A stretch of 64,000 nucleotides of DNA from Christensenellaceae bacterium (GTDB lineage: Bacteria > Bacillota > Clostridia > Christensenellales > Christensenellaceae), in the NCBI GenBank assembly GCA_022846035.1, contig AP025580.1, positions 1,116,001-1,180,000 on the forward strand, given 5' to 3'. Position 1 is the stretch's first letter. Each line of letters starts with the position of its first letter. A program made the translations under genes and the position numbers. The notes under the pieces were generated by a model, which did not search any database, was not told where the DNA came from, and saw only the letters and a list, made by a program, of their open reading frames with translations. Positions 26,373-36,581 of this stretch are shown in pieces.

Positions 26373-28136
26373 ATGGACGGATTTTTGCCCGTTAATAAGG
26401 GCGATATGAAAAAAGAGGGAATAGGGCAGCTGGATTTTGTGCTGGTGACGGGGGATGCCTATGTGGACCATCCGTCTTTTGCCCATGCGATTATTTCCCG
26501 CTATCTTGTCGCGCACGGATATTCCGTGGGTATTATCGCACAGCCCGATTGGCGGAAAACGACGGCCTTTCAGGTCCTGGGGCGTCCGAGGCTGGGCTTT
26601 TTGATCAGCGCGGGAAATATGGACAGTATGGTTAACCTTTATACGGTCAATAAACGCAGGCGAAAACAGGACTTGTATACACCCGGCGGTAAAATGGGCA
26701 AAAGGCCGGAGCGGGCAACTGAGGTTTATACAAAAAAAATACGCGAAGCATATGGCGATATTCCGGTTATTATCGGTGGGATCGAAGCGAGCCTGCGGCG
26801 GTTTGCGCATTATGATTATTGGGATAACGCCGTAAAGCCGTCGATTCTGACAAGCAGCGGCGCGGATCTCCTTGTCTACGGTATGGGCGAGCGCGCGATC
26901 GTCGGAATCGCGGAGGCGCTTGACGGCGGGCTTTCCGTGGGGGATACCACATATGTGGAGGGAACCGTGTACCGCACCCCTGACCTTACACGCGTTTATG
27001 AATATGAAATGCTGCCATCCTATAAACAGGTAAACAGCGATAAGGAAGTGTATGCAAAGGCCTTTTTAAAGCAAATGCGCGACAGGAAACATGTGCTTGT
27101 GCAGCAGCAAAACAACGGATATGTGGTGCAAAACATTCCGGCAGAGACTTTAAGCCAGTCGGAACTTGACTTTGTGTATTCGCTGCCCTACACAAGAAAG
27201 GCGCATCCGATGTATGGGCAGGATATTCCGGCATTATCCGAGGTGCAATACAGTATTACGGCGACACGGGGATGCGCGGGGGCGTGCGCGTTCTGCGCGC
27301 TTTATTATCATCAGGGCAAGGATGTTGCCTGGCGCAGTGAAAAAAGTATCCTGGGGGAAGCAAACCTGTTTTTGCAGGATAAGGAATTCAAAGGCTATAT
27401 CCATGACGTGGGCGGGCCGACAGCTAATTTCTATGGACTTACCTGTACGAATCCCAAGGGAAGATGCGACACGCGCCGTTGCCTGACGCCGGAAAAGTGC
27501 AGGTTTTTGAAAGAAGACCACAGCAAATATCTTCACCTTCTGCGTCGCCTAAGGTCGCTTAAGGGGATCAAAAAGGTATTTATTCGTTCCGGTATCAGGC
27601 ATGACTATGCGTTGCTTGATAAAAGCGGGGAATTTATACGGGAACTGGCGGCCTACCATGTGAGCGGACAGTTGAAGCTGGCGCCCGAGCATGTCAGCCC
27701 CGACGTACTTACCTGTATGGGAAAGCCGGATATTGAAAAATACAGGCGTTTCTGCCAAAAATTCGAGGCGGCGTCAAAACGCGCGAACAAAAAGCAATAT
27801 GTGCTGCCGTATTTTATGTCTTCCCATCCGGGAAGCACTTTGGAAGACGCGGTGAGGCTGGCGGAGTTCATACGGGATACGGGGTTTATGCCAGAGCAGG
27901 CACAGGACTTTTATCCGACGCCGGGCACGCTTGCAACATGCATGTACTATACGGGCATCAATCCGCTTACGGGCAAGAAAGTATATATCCCCAAATCGGC
28001 TGAAGAAAAGGAAATGCAGAGGGCTCTGATTCAGTATAAGAACTCCAGAAACAAAGCATTGGTAAAGAAAGCTTTGCGTAAAGCAGAGCGGGATGATTTG
28101 ATTGGAAACTCCAGGCGGTGTTTGGTCCGCGAATAA
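26373..28136 (+). CDS. YgiQ-family radical SAM protein
   Basis: A 587-residue radical SAM protein of the YgiQ (UPF0313) family; its reaction is unknown. The N-terminal part (about 1-290) is the family-specific domain with GGIEASLRRFAHYDYWDN. The radical SAM motif is TRGCAGACAFCAL, CX3CX2C, about residue 300, with a second conserved KLAPEHVSPDVL and SSHPGS. The start ATG follows AAAGGAG. It sits alone between the rnpB terminator and the tig promoter. Confidence 0.92.
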   Translation: MDGFLPVNKGDMKKEGIGQLDFVLVTGDAYVDHPSFAHAIISRYLVAHGYSVGIIAQPDWRKTTAFQVLGRPRLGFLISAGNMDSMVNLYTVNKRRRKQDLYTPGGKMGKRPERATEVYTKKIREAYGDIPVIIGGIEASLRRFAHYDYWDNAVKPSILTSSGADLLVYGMGERAIVGIAEALDGGLSVGDTTYVEGTVYRTPDLTRVYEYEMLPSYKQVNSDKEVYAKAFLKQMRDRKHVLVQQQNNGYVVQNIPAETLSQSELDFVYSLPYTRKAHPMYGQDIPALSEVQYSITATRGCAGACAFCALYYHQGKDVAWRSEKSILGEANLFLQDKEFKGYIHDVGGPTANFYGLTCTNPKGRCDTRRCLTPEKCRFLKEDHSKYLHLLRRLRSLKGIKKVFIRSGIRHDYALLDKSGEFIRELAAYHVSGQLKLAPEHVSPDVLTCMGKPDIEKYRRFCQKFEAASKRANKKQYVLPYFMSSHPGSTLEDAVRLAEFIRDTGFMPEQAQDFYPTPGTLATCMYYTGINPLTGKKVYIPKSAEEKEMQRALIQYKNSRNKALVKKALRKAERDDLIGNSRRCLVRE

Positions 28137-28158
28137 TTGGGGAATGTGTTAATAATGG

Positions 28159-28187
28159 TTGCGCGCGGGGTATAAATATAGTATACT
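28159..28187 (+). promoter_or_regulatory. promoter for tig-clpP-clpX
   Basis: TTGCGC (28159-28164), 17 bases, then TATACT (28182-28187), about 55 bases ahead of the tig ATG, which follows AGGAGG. Confidence 0.65.
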
Positions 28188-28243
28188 GTTTCCTGTATTG
28201 TTCTACGAATTTGTAAGTATTGTAGCAATTTAGGAGGAAAGAT

Positions 28244-29731
28244 ATGACTGCAAAACTGGAGAAGCTGGATGGCAATAAAGTAAAACTTGAAATCACCGTT
28301 CCGGGTGAAAAGTTTGAAGAAGGCATTCAGAAAGCGTATCAAAAATTAAAAGGGAAGTTCAACATCCCCGGATTCAGAAAAGGAAAGGCTCCGAGAGGGA
28401 TTATCGAGAACTTCTACGGACCGCAGGTGTTCTATGAAGATGCGCTTGACGAGATCATCCCCGAAGCTTACCGCGAGGCAGTCGAAGAAAATAAGTTGGA
28501 CGTGGTTTCAAGACCGGATTACGATGTTTTGAGCATTGACAAGAAAGATGGTGTCGTGATAACGGCGGAGGTTTTTGTAAAACCGGAAGTAAAGCTTGGT
28601 AAATACGAGGGCTTGAAAATCAAAAAGCCGGTTGAAAAGATCGCGGCTAAGGATGTTGACGCTGAGGTTGAAAAGACGCGTGAGCAAAATGCCAGATGGG
28701 TCGAGGTTGACCGTGCTGCAAAAGACGGCGATACGGTTATCGTGGATTTCTTAGGTTCGGTTGACGGCGTTCCTTTCGAGGGAGGCGAAGCCAAAGAGCA
28801 GTCGCTTGTTCTTGGCGAAGGACGCTTTATCCCCGGATTCGAAGAACAGATCGTCGGTATGAAAGCGGGCGAACAGCGCGACATAAACGTAAAGTTTCCG
28901 GAGGGCTATACGCCGGAACTGGCGGGTAAAGACGCCGTGTTTGCAATTACAATGCACACGGTAAAGGAAAAGGAGCTGCCGGAAATCGATGATGATTTTG
29001 CGCAGGATGTATCGGAATTTGATACGCTTGCCGATTATAAAAAGGACATCAAGAAAAAGATGCAGGACCGCGCCGACATGAAAGCGAAAGCCGAGATGGA
29101 AAATCAGCTGCTTACGGCTATTGCAGACGGCATCAAGGCTGATATTCCGGAAGTCATGATAGATAACCAGATCGATTATCAGGTGCAGCAGCTTTCCTAC
29201 CAGCTTATGTATCAGGGGATGAAACTTGAAGATTATCTCCAGTACATTGGCATGACGCTGGATGATTTGCGTAAGGAATACAGGGAGGGCTCCGCGCAGC
29301 AGGTGAAAATGCGCCTCGCCGTGGAGGCTTTGCTCGACAAGCTGAAAATCGATCCGACTGAAGAAGACATCGAAAAGAAATACGAAGAGCTTGCAAAGGC
29401 GGAAAACAAGACAGTCCAGGAATACAAGGACGCGCTGGGGGCACAGGAACTTGATTATTTCAAGGACCGCGTTGCCATGGAGCAGTTGTTCGATTATCTA
29501 GTATCCAAAGCTGAAGTGCAGGAAGTAGATGCAAAGGCTTGGGAGAAAGAGCAGGCTGATAAGGCTAAGAAAGAATCCGAAAAGAAGGAAACCAAAAAGA
29601 CAACCGCTAAAAAGACGACAGCGAAAAAGGAAACGGCAAAAGCCGATACTAAGCCTGCTGCGGAAAAAAAGACAGAAAAGAAGCCCGCGGCAAAGAAGGC
29701 TCCGGCTAAGAAAGAAGCTTCAAAAGAATAA
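28244..29731 (+). CDS. tig: trigger factor with lysine-rich C-terminal extension
   Basis: Ribosome-bound chaperone and peptidyl-prolyl isomerase. The N-terminal ribosome-binding domain has the signature GFRKGKAPR (about residues 44-52). The FKBP-type domain spans about 155-240 (VIVDFLGSVDG, FIPGFEEQIVGM), and the helical C-domain follows to about 430. At 495 residues it is longer than the usual 420-450; the last 54 residues are low complexity with 21 Lys plus Ala, Thr and Glu in KKTTAKK-like repeats. That tail resembles nucleic-acid-binding basic tails. tig, clpP and clpX form an operon. Confidence 0.97.
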   Translation: MTAKLEKLDGNKVKLEITVPGEKFEEGIQKAYQKLKGKFNIPGFRKGKAPRGIIENFYGPQVFYEDALDEIIPEAYREAVEENKLDVVSRPDYDVLSIDKKDGVVITAEVFVKPEVKLGKYEGLKIKKPVEKIAAKDVDAEVEKTREQNARWVEVDRAAKDGDTVIVDFLGSVDGVPFEGGEAKEQSLVLGEGRFIPGFEEQIVGMKAGEQRDINVKFPEGYTPELAGKDAVFAITMHTVKEKELPEIDDDFAQDVSEFDTLADYKKDIKKKMQDRADMKAKAEMENQLLTAIADGIKADIPEVMIDNQIDYQVQQLSYQLMYQGMKLEDYLQYIGMTLDDLRKEYREGSAQQVKMRLAVEALLDKLKIDPTEEDIEKKYEELAKAENKTVQEYKDALGAQELDYFKDRVAMEQLFDYLVSKAEVQEVDAKAWEKEQADKAKKESEKKETKKTTAKKTTAKKETAKADTKPAAEKKTEKKPAAKKAPAKKEASKE

Positions 29732-29776
29732 CATACGTATATACAAAATTGTATATTAAAGGAGGGAGGATCCTTT

Positions 29777-30361
29777 ATGAGTTTAGTACCTATGGTCATA
29801 GAGCAAACAAACAGGGGAGAAAGGTCTTATGACATTTTTTCCAGGTTGCTGAAAGATAGAATCATATTTTTGACGGGTGAAATCGATGACATTACCGCCA
29901 ACCTTGTGGTTGCGCAGATGATTTTCCTGGAAGCAGAGGACCCGGACAAGGATATTTATTTATACATCAACAGCCCCGGCGGTTCTATTACGGCCGGTAT
30001 GGCGATTTATGATACGATGCAGTATATCAAGTGCGATGTCAGCACGATCTGCATCGGGATGGCGGCATCTATGGGTGCGTTTCTGATGGCGGCAGGCGCA
30101 AAAGGAAAACGTAAATCGCTGCCTAACAGCGAAATTATGATCCATCAGCCGCTGGGCGGCACGCAGGGCCAGGCCACGGATATTGCCATCCATGCGCAAC
30201 GGATTTTGGATATCAAAGAGAAGATGAACAAGATCCTCAGCGAAAGAACAGGTCAGTCTCTTAAAAAGGTTCAAAAGGACGTGGAACGCGATTACTTTAT
30301 GGGAGCGGAAGAAGCTCTTGCATACGGTATCGTTGATGAGATTATACCTGCGAAACGATAA
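29777..30361 (+). CDS. clpP: ATP-dependent Clp protease proteolytic subunit
   Basis: ClpP forms the 14-subunit proteolytic barrel fed by ClpX. The 194-residue protein shows YINSPGGS, the nucleophile Ser in GMAASMGAF (about residue 97) and the catalytic His in MIHQPLGG (about 122). The short N-terminus matches the processed-pro form of Bacillota. The ATG follows AAAGGAGGGAGG. It precedes clpX by 17 bases. Confidence 0.98.
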   Translation: MSLVPMVIEQTNRGERSYDIFSRLLKDRIIFLTGEIDDITANLVVAQMIFLEAEDPDKDIYLYINSPGGSITAGMAIYDTMQYIKCDVSTICIGMAASMGAFLMAAGAKGKRKSLPNSEIMIHQPLGGTQGQATDIAIHAQRILDIKEKMNKILSERTGQSLKKVQKDVERDYFMGAEEALAYGIVDEIIPAKR

Positions 30362-30378
30362 ACGTTTAGAGGTGAAAC

Positions 30379-31677
30379 ATGTACGATAATTATAACGACG
30401 ATGATAAAAAGCAGATCAAATGCTCCTTTTGCGGCAAGCCGCAGGATGAGGTAAAGCGTTTGGTTGCCGGTCCCGGCGTATTTATTTGCGACGAATGCGT
30501 GGAGCTTTGTCGGGAGATCATCGACGAAGAGTTTAAGGAAGCGGCGAAGTTCGAATTGAAAGACGTACCGAAGCCGCCGGAAATTGTGAGAATGCTTGAC
30601 GACTATGTCATCGGGCAGGAAAAAGCGAAAAAGTATCTTGCGGTAGCGGTATATAACCACTATAAAAGGATCAATGCCGATACGGCGGACGACGGAACGG
30701 AAATACAGAAGAGCAATATCCTGATGCTGGGGCCGACAGGAAGCGGTAAAACGCTGCTGGCACAGACCTTGGCGCGGATACTCGATGTGCCGTTCGCAAT
30801 GGCTGACGCAACGTCGCTGACGGAAGCGGGATATGTGGGCGAGGATGTGGAAAATATCCTCTTAAAGCTCATTCAGGCTGCTGATTTTGATATTGACCGC
30901 GCGCAAAAAGGGATCATCTATGTGGATGAAATTGATAAGATTGCGCGGAAGAGCGACAATCCCTCTATTACGCGCGACGTATCAGGCGAGGGCGTGCAGC
31001 AGGCATTGCTGAAGATTCTGGAGGGCACGGTTGCAAGTGTTCCGCCGCAGGGCGGACGGAAGCATCCGCATCAGGATTTCCTGCAGATCGATACAACGAA
31101 TATTTTGTTTATCTGCGGCGGCGCGTTCGATGGTCTTGACGACGTGGTAGAACGGCGCACGGGTAAGAAGTCTATGGGCTTTGGCGCGGATATACAAAGC
31201 AAAACCAACAAGGATGTCGGACAATTGTTCGAATTGATCGAATCGGAGGATCTGCTTAATTATGGGCTTATCCCTGAGTTCGTCGGACGTTTGCCGGTTG
31301 TCGTTAACCTGCACTCGCTCGACAAGGTCGCCTTGGTGGATATTCTCAAAAAGCCGAAGAACGCGCTTACAAAGCAGTTCAAAAAGCTGTTTGAGATCGA
31401 TGGTGTGGAACTTGAATTTGACGATGATGCGCTGGAAGAGGTCGCTAAACTGGCGATTGAAAGAAAGACAGGCGCCCGCGGCCTGCGCACGATTATCGAG
31501 AGTTCGATGATGGATATCATGTATGATATTCCGTCCCGTAACGATATTCTGAAATGCGTCGTTACAAAGGATACCATCAAAAATAAGAAACCGATGCTTG
31601 TGGTTGGGGAAAAGCCCGAGCCAAGCAAGCTGGAACAGAGAAAAACTGCGGAACCGGAGCAGGAATCGGTTTCCTAA
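30379..31677 (+). CDS. clpX: ATP-dependent Clp protease ATP-binding subunit ClpX
   Basis: ClpX is the hexameric AAA+ unfoldase for ClpP. In 432 residues: an N-terminal four-Cys zinc domain (CSFCG...CDECVELC), Walker A GPTGSGKT about residue 117, Walker [10 protein letters not shown], the pore-loop [10 protein letters not shown], sensor-2 GARGLRTI and the ClpP-docking loop. That loop normally reads IGF; here it is MGF (KSMGFGA), a mild change. A clean terminator follows the stop. Confidence 0.98.
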   Translation: MYDNYNDDDKKQIKCSFCGKPQDEVKRLVAGPGVFICDECVELCREIIDEEFKEAAKFELKDVPKPPEIVRMLDDYVIGQEKAKKYLAVAVYNHYKRINADTADDGTEIQKSNILMLGPTGSGKTLLAQTLARILDVPFAMADATSLTEAGYVGEDVENILLKLIQAADFDIDRAQKGIIYVDEIDKIARKSDNPSITRDVSGEGVQQALLKILEGTVASVPPQGGRKHPHQDFLQIDTTNILFICGGAFDGLDDVVERRTGKKSMGFGADIQSKTNKDVGQLFELIESEDLLNYGLIPEFVGRLPVVVNLHSLDKVALVDILKKPKNALTKQFKKLFEIDGVELEFDDDALEEVAKLAIERKTGARGLRTIIESSMMDIMYDIPSRNDILKCVVTKDTIKNKKPMLVVGEKPEPSKLEQRKTAEPEQESVS

Positions 31678-31687
31678 GGCAAAAATG

Positions 31688-31716
31688 AAGGGCGGATCAA
31701 ATATCCGCCCTTTTTT
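31688..31716 (+). terminator. terminator after clpX
   Basis: Stem AAGGGCGGAT / ATCCGCCCTT, loop CAAAT, followed by T residues. Confidence 0.92.
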
Positions 31717-31735
31717 GTTTGCTATATTTAGTGGT

Positions 31736-31764
31736 TTGAGATATAATTATACAGGATTTATAAC
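31736..31764 (+). promoter_or_regulatory. promoter for the topoisomerase pair
   Basis: TTGAGA (31736-31741), 17 bases, TATAAC (31759-31764), 30 bases before the ATG, which has CGGAGG. The AT-rich gap offers other weaker -10 options. Confidence 0.5.
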
Positions 31765-31793
31765 ATAATATAGTACTTTTCGGAGGACAAAAC

Positions 31794-33758
31794 ATGTCAA
31801 AAACATATACCGCCGCAGATTTACAGGTGTTAGAAGGCCTGGATGCGGTGCGCCGCCGTCCGGGTATGTATATCGGGACGACGAGTATCAAAGGCTTGCA
31901 CCATTTGCTTTGGGAAATTGTAGATAACGGGATAGACGAAGCGGCAAACGGCTATGCGGATAAATTACTGGTAACCATACATCCCGATAATTCCATATCC
32001 GTGGAAGACAACGGCAGGGGGATCCCTACCGGCATCCATCCGGAGCTCAAGATTTCAGGTGTGGAGGTCGTATTCACGCAGCTTCATGCAGGAGGCAAAT
32101 TCAACAATGAAAATTATGCATATTCGGGAGGACTGCACGGCGTAGGAGCCTCTGTTGTAAACGCGCTTTCCAAATGGCTTGAGGTGGAAGTCTATCAAAA
32201 TGGTAAGGTCTATTTCCAACGCTATACAACGGAGGTAGACGCCAAGGGGAAGCTGCACACCGGAAAGGCCGCCGCGCCCTTAAAGGAAATTGGCGAGTCC
32301 AAAAAGCACGGATCAAAGATCACTTTCCTGCCGGACGACACGATTTTCGACGAGATCAACTTCAGTTACGATACGATCCGCCGTCGTTTGCGCGAGCTGG
32401 CATTCCTGACGAAAGGCTTGAAAATTACCCTGGTGGACGAGCGTGAGCTTACCGGCGGACGCCCCAAAAAGGAAGTTTTTGAATATACGGGCGGTATCGT
32501 GGATTTTGTGCTCTATCTCAATAAGGACAAAACACCGCTCCATGCCGCGCCGATTTTACTGGAGGGACAAAAAGGCGATATTTTAGTAAGCATTGCGATG
32601 CAGTACAATTCCAGCTATACGGAAAGCATTTTTTCTTATGTAAACAATATCCCTACGACGGAGGGCGGCATGCATGAGACGGGCTTCAAGACAGCTATTA
32701 CTAAGGTTATGAATGATTATGCCCGCACCAATAACCTGCTTAAGGAAAAGGAAGCGAACCTTACGGGGGATGATTTTCGGGAGGGGTTATGCGCGGTCGT
32801 CAACATCAAGATGAAAGATGTGCAGTTCGAGGGGCAGACAAAAACAAAACTCGGCAACGCAGAAGCGCGTGTTGCCGTGGAAGCGGTAGTTACCGAAAAG
32901 CTATCAGCATTTATGTCTGACCTCAACAACACGCAGATGTGTACCAAAATATTGGAAAAAGCGATTTCCGCGGCAAAGGTGCGCGACGCGGCGCGCAAGG
33001 CCAAGAAAATGGAGCGCGCGAAAAACAAGCTGGAGAGCGCGCCTCTGGTAGGCAAGCTGTCCGCGTGTACAGGCCGCAAGGCGGAACTGAACGAGCTTTT
33101 TATCGTAGAGGGCGACAGCGCGGGCGGAAGCGCGAAGCAGGGGCGCGACAGGCGTTTTCAGGCGATTCTTCCTTTGCGCGGCAAACCGCTCAACGTGGAA
33201 AAAAAGCGCGTAGACCAGGTTCTGGCCAATGAAGAATTCCGTTCGATCATTACGGCGCTGGGCGCGGGCTTTGACGATAGCTTTGTGCTCAAAAACATGA
33301 AGTATAATAAAATCATTATCCTGGCGGATGCCGATCAGGACGGCGGGCATATCCGCGCGATTTTGATTACTTTCTTCTATCGTTATTTTAAGGACCTGAT
33401 CACGGACGGACACCTGTATATTGGCCGTCCGCCGCTCTATAAAATAGCAAAGGGAAACAAGGTGCTGTACGCCTATAATGAGGAGCAACTGGAAAAAGCG
33501 AAAGCGGAGATCGGCAGGGGCTATACAGTACAGCGTTATAAAGGACTGGGGGAAATGAACCCTGAGCAGTTGTGGGAAACGACGATGGATCCTGAGAAAC
33601 GCTCGCTGATTCGCGTGACGATCGAGGATCTTGCGGATGTTGAAAATATTGTAACGACGCTGATGGGCGATAATGTAGAGCCGCGCAAGCAGTACATTGC
33701 CGAATATGCGAATTTTAATAAGCAGGATAATTTTGAGGTAGTGCAGTATGAAGACTAA
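31794..33758 (+). CDS. parE: type IIA DNA topoisomerase ATPase subunit (ParE/GyrB family)
   Basis: Subunit with GHKL ATPase, transducer and Toprim domains. In 654 residues: [10 protein letters not shown] and EDNGRGIP (ATP site), [15 protein letters not shown], Toprim [15 protein letters not shown] (about 436-450) and the metal-binding [10 protein letters not shown] (about 518), then the tail ending [11 protein letters not shown]. The gene is not beside dnaA, dnaN or recF, and its partner lacks a GyrA box, so topoisomerase IV or a gyrase-like paralogue is favoured over canonical gyrase. The partner starts 11 bases before this stop. Family certain, ParE versus GyrB less so. Confidence 0.85.
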   Translation: MSKTYTAADLQVLEGLDAVRRRPGMYIGTTSIKGLHHLLWEIVDNGIDEAANGYADKLLVTIHPDNSISVEDNGRGIPTGIHPELKISGVEVVFTQLHAGGKFNNENYAYSGGLHGVGASVVNALSKWLEVEVYQNGKVYFQRYTTEVDAKGKLHTGKAAAPLKEIGESKKHGSKITFLPDDTIFDEINFSYDTIRRRLRELAFLTKGLKITLVDERELTGGRPKKEVFEYTGGIVDFVLYLNKDKTPLHAAPILLEGQKGDILVSIAMQYNSSYTESIFSYVNNIPTTEGGMHETGFKTAITKVMNDYARTNNLLKEKEANLTGDDFREGLCAVVNIKMKDVQFEGQTKTKLGNAEARVAVEAVVTEKLSAFMSDLNNTQMCTKILEKAISAAKVRDAARKAKKMERAKNKLESAPLVGKLSACTGRKAELNELFIVEGDSAGGSAKQGRDRRFQAILPLRGKPLNVEKKRVDQVLANEEFRSIITALGAGFDDSFVLKNMKYNKIIILADADQDGGHIRAILITFFYRYFKDLITDGHLYIGRPPLYKIAKGNKVLYAYNEEQLEKAKAEIGRGYTVQRYKGLGEMNPEQLWETTMDPEKRSLIRVTIEDLADVENIVTTLMGDNVEPRKQYIAEYANFNKQDNFEVVQYED

Positions 33759-36189
33759 GCAGGTTGCATTTAACGAAGAAATCGTGGACGCGGCGCTCGA
33801 AGAGGTCATGCACACTTCCTTTATGACATATGCGGAATATGTCACGATGGAACGTGCGCTTCCGCGCGTTGAGGACGGGTTGAAGCCGGTTCAGAGACGT
33901 ATTTTATATACGATGTATGATCTGGGAATCCTGCCGGACAAGCCCTTTAAAAAGTCCGCAAGAATCGTCGGTGAGGCGCTGGGTAAATATCATCCGCACG
34001 GCGATACGAGCGTTTATGACGCGATGGTAAGGCTGGCGCAGCCGTATGCGATGCGTATGCCGCTTGTAGACGGGCATGGAAACTTTGGTTCTATGGATGG
34101 GGACAGCGCCGCCGCCATGCGTTATACGGAAGCGAGGCTTTCGCCGCTCGCGCTGGAGATGCTGCGGGATTTAAACAAGGATACGGTTCCTTTCCGGCCC
34201 AACTTTGACGATACGGAACGCGAACCGGATATGCTGCCCGCGCGCTATCCCAATCTTTTGGTGAATGGTTCCTCGGGAATCGCCGTAGGTCTTGCGACAA
34301 ACGTACCGCCGCATAACCTGGGCGAGGTTGTAAGGGGAGTAGTTGCGCGCATCGACAATCCGCAGTGTGGTTTAAAGGACGTCATGAAGTATATCAAGGC
34401 TCCGGATTTTCCCACCGGCGGTTATCTTGTCGGCGGCGACGGACTCAGGCAGGCTTATGAAACGGGCAGGGGCAAGATACAGATCCGTGCAAAAACGCAT
34501 ATCGAAAAAACGAATTCAGGCAAAAACCTGATCGTGATCACAGAGATACCTTACGAGGTCAAAAAGTCGGCGATGCTGGAAAAGATACTTTCCGTCAGCG
34601 AGTCGAAAAAGGAACTGTTTGCGGGCATAGACGACATCAGGGACGAATCCGACCGCGAGGGAATCCGTGCGGTTATCGAAATCAAAAAGGGCCATGATCC
34701 TGAGAAAATACTGAATTTGCTGTACAAGTATACAGATTTGCAGACTACGTTCGGCATCAATATGATGGTTATTGCGGACGGCTCACCAAAACAGCTTGGC
34801 CTGCTGTCGATCATCGACCACTATATCCTGCATCAGAAGAATGTTGTCACGCGCCGGACGCAGTTTGATCTTGAAAAAGCGGAGAAGCGGGAACACATTC
34901 TCCTGGGCCTTATTATCGCAGTTAAAAATATCGATCGCGTGATTAAGATCATCCGCGCGTCTAAAAATACAGACGAAGCAAAAAAAGCGTTAATGCAGGA
35001 ATTCAATCTCACAGGGATACAGGCGCAGGCCATCTTAGATATGCGCCTTGCTCGGCTGACCAATCTTGAAGTTGAGCTTTTGGAAAATGAATACAAGGAA
35101 GTTGTCGCCCTGATCAAATACCTGCGCTCTATTTTAGGTTCCGAGATCAAACTTCTCGAGGTGATCAAGGAGGAACTAACCGCAATCGGCGATAAATACT
35201 CTGACAAGCGCCGTACACAGCTTATGAACGAGGAGCACGCAAGCATTGAAATCGATGAAAGCGAATTCATGGTCATAGAGGAGTGCGCCGTTATTCTGAC
35301 GCGCGGCGGGAATCTTAAGCGTATGTCGCAAAAAGCGTTGCAAAAGGGCATCGAGGCTGGAGAACTGGAAGAAAAGTTGCAGCCGGAAATGCTTTTGCAA
35401 ACGGATACCGCAAGTAAGCTGTATCTTTTTACCAACAAAGGCAATATGATCATGATGCCGGTTTTAAGCGTGCCTGAGGCGCGCATGAAAGAAATGGGCA
35501 AGTCGCTGAATGCCCTCATGCCAGGTATCGACGCGGATGAAAAAATACTGAATATAATTACCAAGGCGGATTTTGATAAGCAGTTGATGTTCTTTGTGAC
35601 GGCAGGAGGACTTGTCAAGGCTACGGACATGAAAGAATTCGACGTTAAAAAGTCCAAGATCATGGCATGCGGTTTAAAGGACGGCGACGTGTTGATTTAC
35701 GCTAAACCATCCGATCCTAAGCTGCACAACATGCTCTTTATTACCTCAGACGGAATGTCTATCAATATCAAAAAGGAAGAAGTGTCCGTCATGGGAAGAA
35801 GCGGCAAGGGAGTGGGCGCGATTAAGCTCGGAAAGAATGCGAAAATTGTTTTTGCGGAGCAAATCGAAAACGGACAGGATGGCGAAATCCTGCTTATGAC
35901 AGACAAGGGATACGCCAAACGGACGCCGGTCAGCGAGTTTGAGGAGCAGGGAAGAAATGGAAAAGGCTTGAAAGCGTACCTTTTAAACGACGCTACGGGG
36001 AAAACGATTATCGGCGCACTGCTGCTAAGCCAAATATCCAAGGTGACAGTGATTCAGAAATCAGGAGATATGCATAAGCTGATGACGGATACGATCCCGC
36101 AGGATGCGCGCAACACCAAAGGCGAACAGGTTGTATTGGCGATTATGGGCAACGACGCGGCGGGACTATACAGGAATATATTCGAATAA
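33748..36189 (+). CDS. parC: type IIA DNA topoisomerase breakage-rejoining subunit (ParC/GyrA family)
   Basis: Cuts and rejoins DNA through Tyr126 ([11 protein letters not shown]). In 813 residues: winged-helix domain with [12 protein letters not shown] (quinolone-contact region, Thr at the usual Ser), tower and coiled coil, then a beta-pinwheel C-domain. The first pinwheel blade (TRGGNLKRM...) lacks the GyrA box QRRGGKG needed for DNA wrapping and negative supercoiling; only a degenerate QGRNGKG occurs in the last blade. That points to decatenase (topoisomerase IV-like) activity. Terminator at 36228. Confidence 0.85.
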   Translation: MKTKQVAFNEEIVDAALEEVMHTSFMTYAEYVTMERALPRVEDGLKPVQRRILYTMYDLGILPDKPFKKSARIVGEALGKYHPHGDTSVYDAMVRLAQPYAMRMPLVDGHGNFGSMDGDSAAAMRYTEARLSPLALEMLRDLNKDTVPFRPNFDDTEREPDMLPARYPNLLVNGSSGIAVGLATNVPPHNLGEVVRGVVARIDNPQCGLKDVMKYIKAPDFPTGGYLVGGDGLRQAYETGRGKIQIRAKTHIEKTNSGKNLIVITEIPYEVKKSAMLEKILSVSESKKELFAGIDDIRDESDREGIRAVIEIKKGHDPEKILNLLYKYTDLQTTFGINMMVIADGSPKQLGLLSIIDHYILHQKNVVTRRTQFDLEKAEKREHILLGLIIAVKNIDRVIKIIRASKNTDEAKKALMQEFNLTGIQAQAILDMRLARLTNLEVELLENEYKEVVALIKYLRSILGSEIKLLEVIKEELTAIGDKYSDKRRTQLMNEEHASIEIDESEFMVIEECAVILTRGGNLKRMSQKALQKGIEAGELEEKLQPEMLLQTDTASKLYLFTNKGNMIMMPVLSVPEARMKEMGKSLNALMPGIDADEKILNIITKADFDKQLMFFVTAGGLVKATDMKEFDVKKSKIMACGLKDGDVLIYAKPSDPKLHNMLFITSDGMSINIKKEEVSVMGRSGKGVGAIKLGKNAKIVFAEQIENGQDGEILLMTDKGYAKRTPVSEFEEQGRNGKGLKAYLLNDATGKTIIGALLLSQISKVTVIQKSGDMHKLMTDTIPQDARNTKGEQVVLAIMGNDAAGLYRNIFE

Positions 36190-36227
36190 GCGGAACTTAG
36201 CGGTTTTTTTTCGCGTAGTAATGTGTT

Positions 36228-36262
36228 AAAATGTAGGTATGATTAGAATACCTGCATTTTTG
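36228..36262 (+). terminator. terminator after parC
   Basis: A 13-base stem AAAATGTAGGTAT / ATACCTGCATTTT with one G-U pair, 7-base loop and T run. It overlaps a TAAAAT that could be read as a -10 box for yerC. Confidence 0.75.
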
Positions 36263-36281
36263 CATTGAGAGGTGCTTTACT

Positions 36282-36581
36282 ATGTATGAATCGAAATTGA
36301 AATCCAAAGAATTAGGCGAGCTTTTTAAGGCGATCCTTTCCCTTGAAAACGAAGAGGAGTGCTATATGTTTTTTGAGGACCTGTGTACGGTTGCAGAGCT
36401 TTCGGCGATCGGACAGCGTTATAAGGTGGCGCATATGCTGCGCGACAAAACGACATGCCATGCCATTGCGGAAAAAACCGGCGCTTCGACAGCGACGATT
36501 TCACGCGTTAACCGCAGCCTTAATTATGGCACGGGCGGGTACGACCTGGTGCTGAAAAGAAACCAAGAACAGGGAGAATGA
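36282..36581 (+). CDS. yerC: YerC/YecD family TrpR-related DNA-binding protein
   Basis: A 99-residue helical protein of the TrpR superfamily branch YerC/YecD. The helix-turn-helix is at about 55-80 (HAIAEKTGASTATISRVNRSL). Its target and ligand are not established in the family. It lies directly before pcrA, as in Bacillus, and its stop overlaps the pcrA ATG by four bases. Confidence 0.88.
   Translation: MYESKLKSKELGELFKAILSLENEEECYMFFEDLCTVAELSAIGQRYKVAHMLRDKTTCHAIAEKTGASTATISRVNRSLNYGTGGYDLVLKRNQEQGE

Noticed and set aside
32904-33845. 313-codon open frame antisense to the parE/parC junction
   Set aside because: Shadow of highly conserved Toprim codons; no start signals or family resemblance.
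36227-36232. TAAAAT as a -10 box for yerC
   Set aside because: It is part of the stem of a good terminator and has no clear -35 box. A promoter here remains possible but unsupported.
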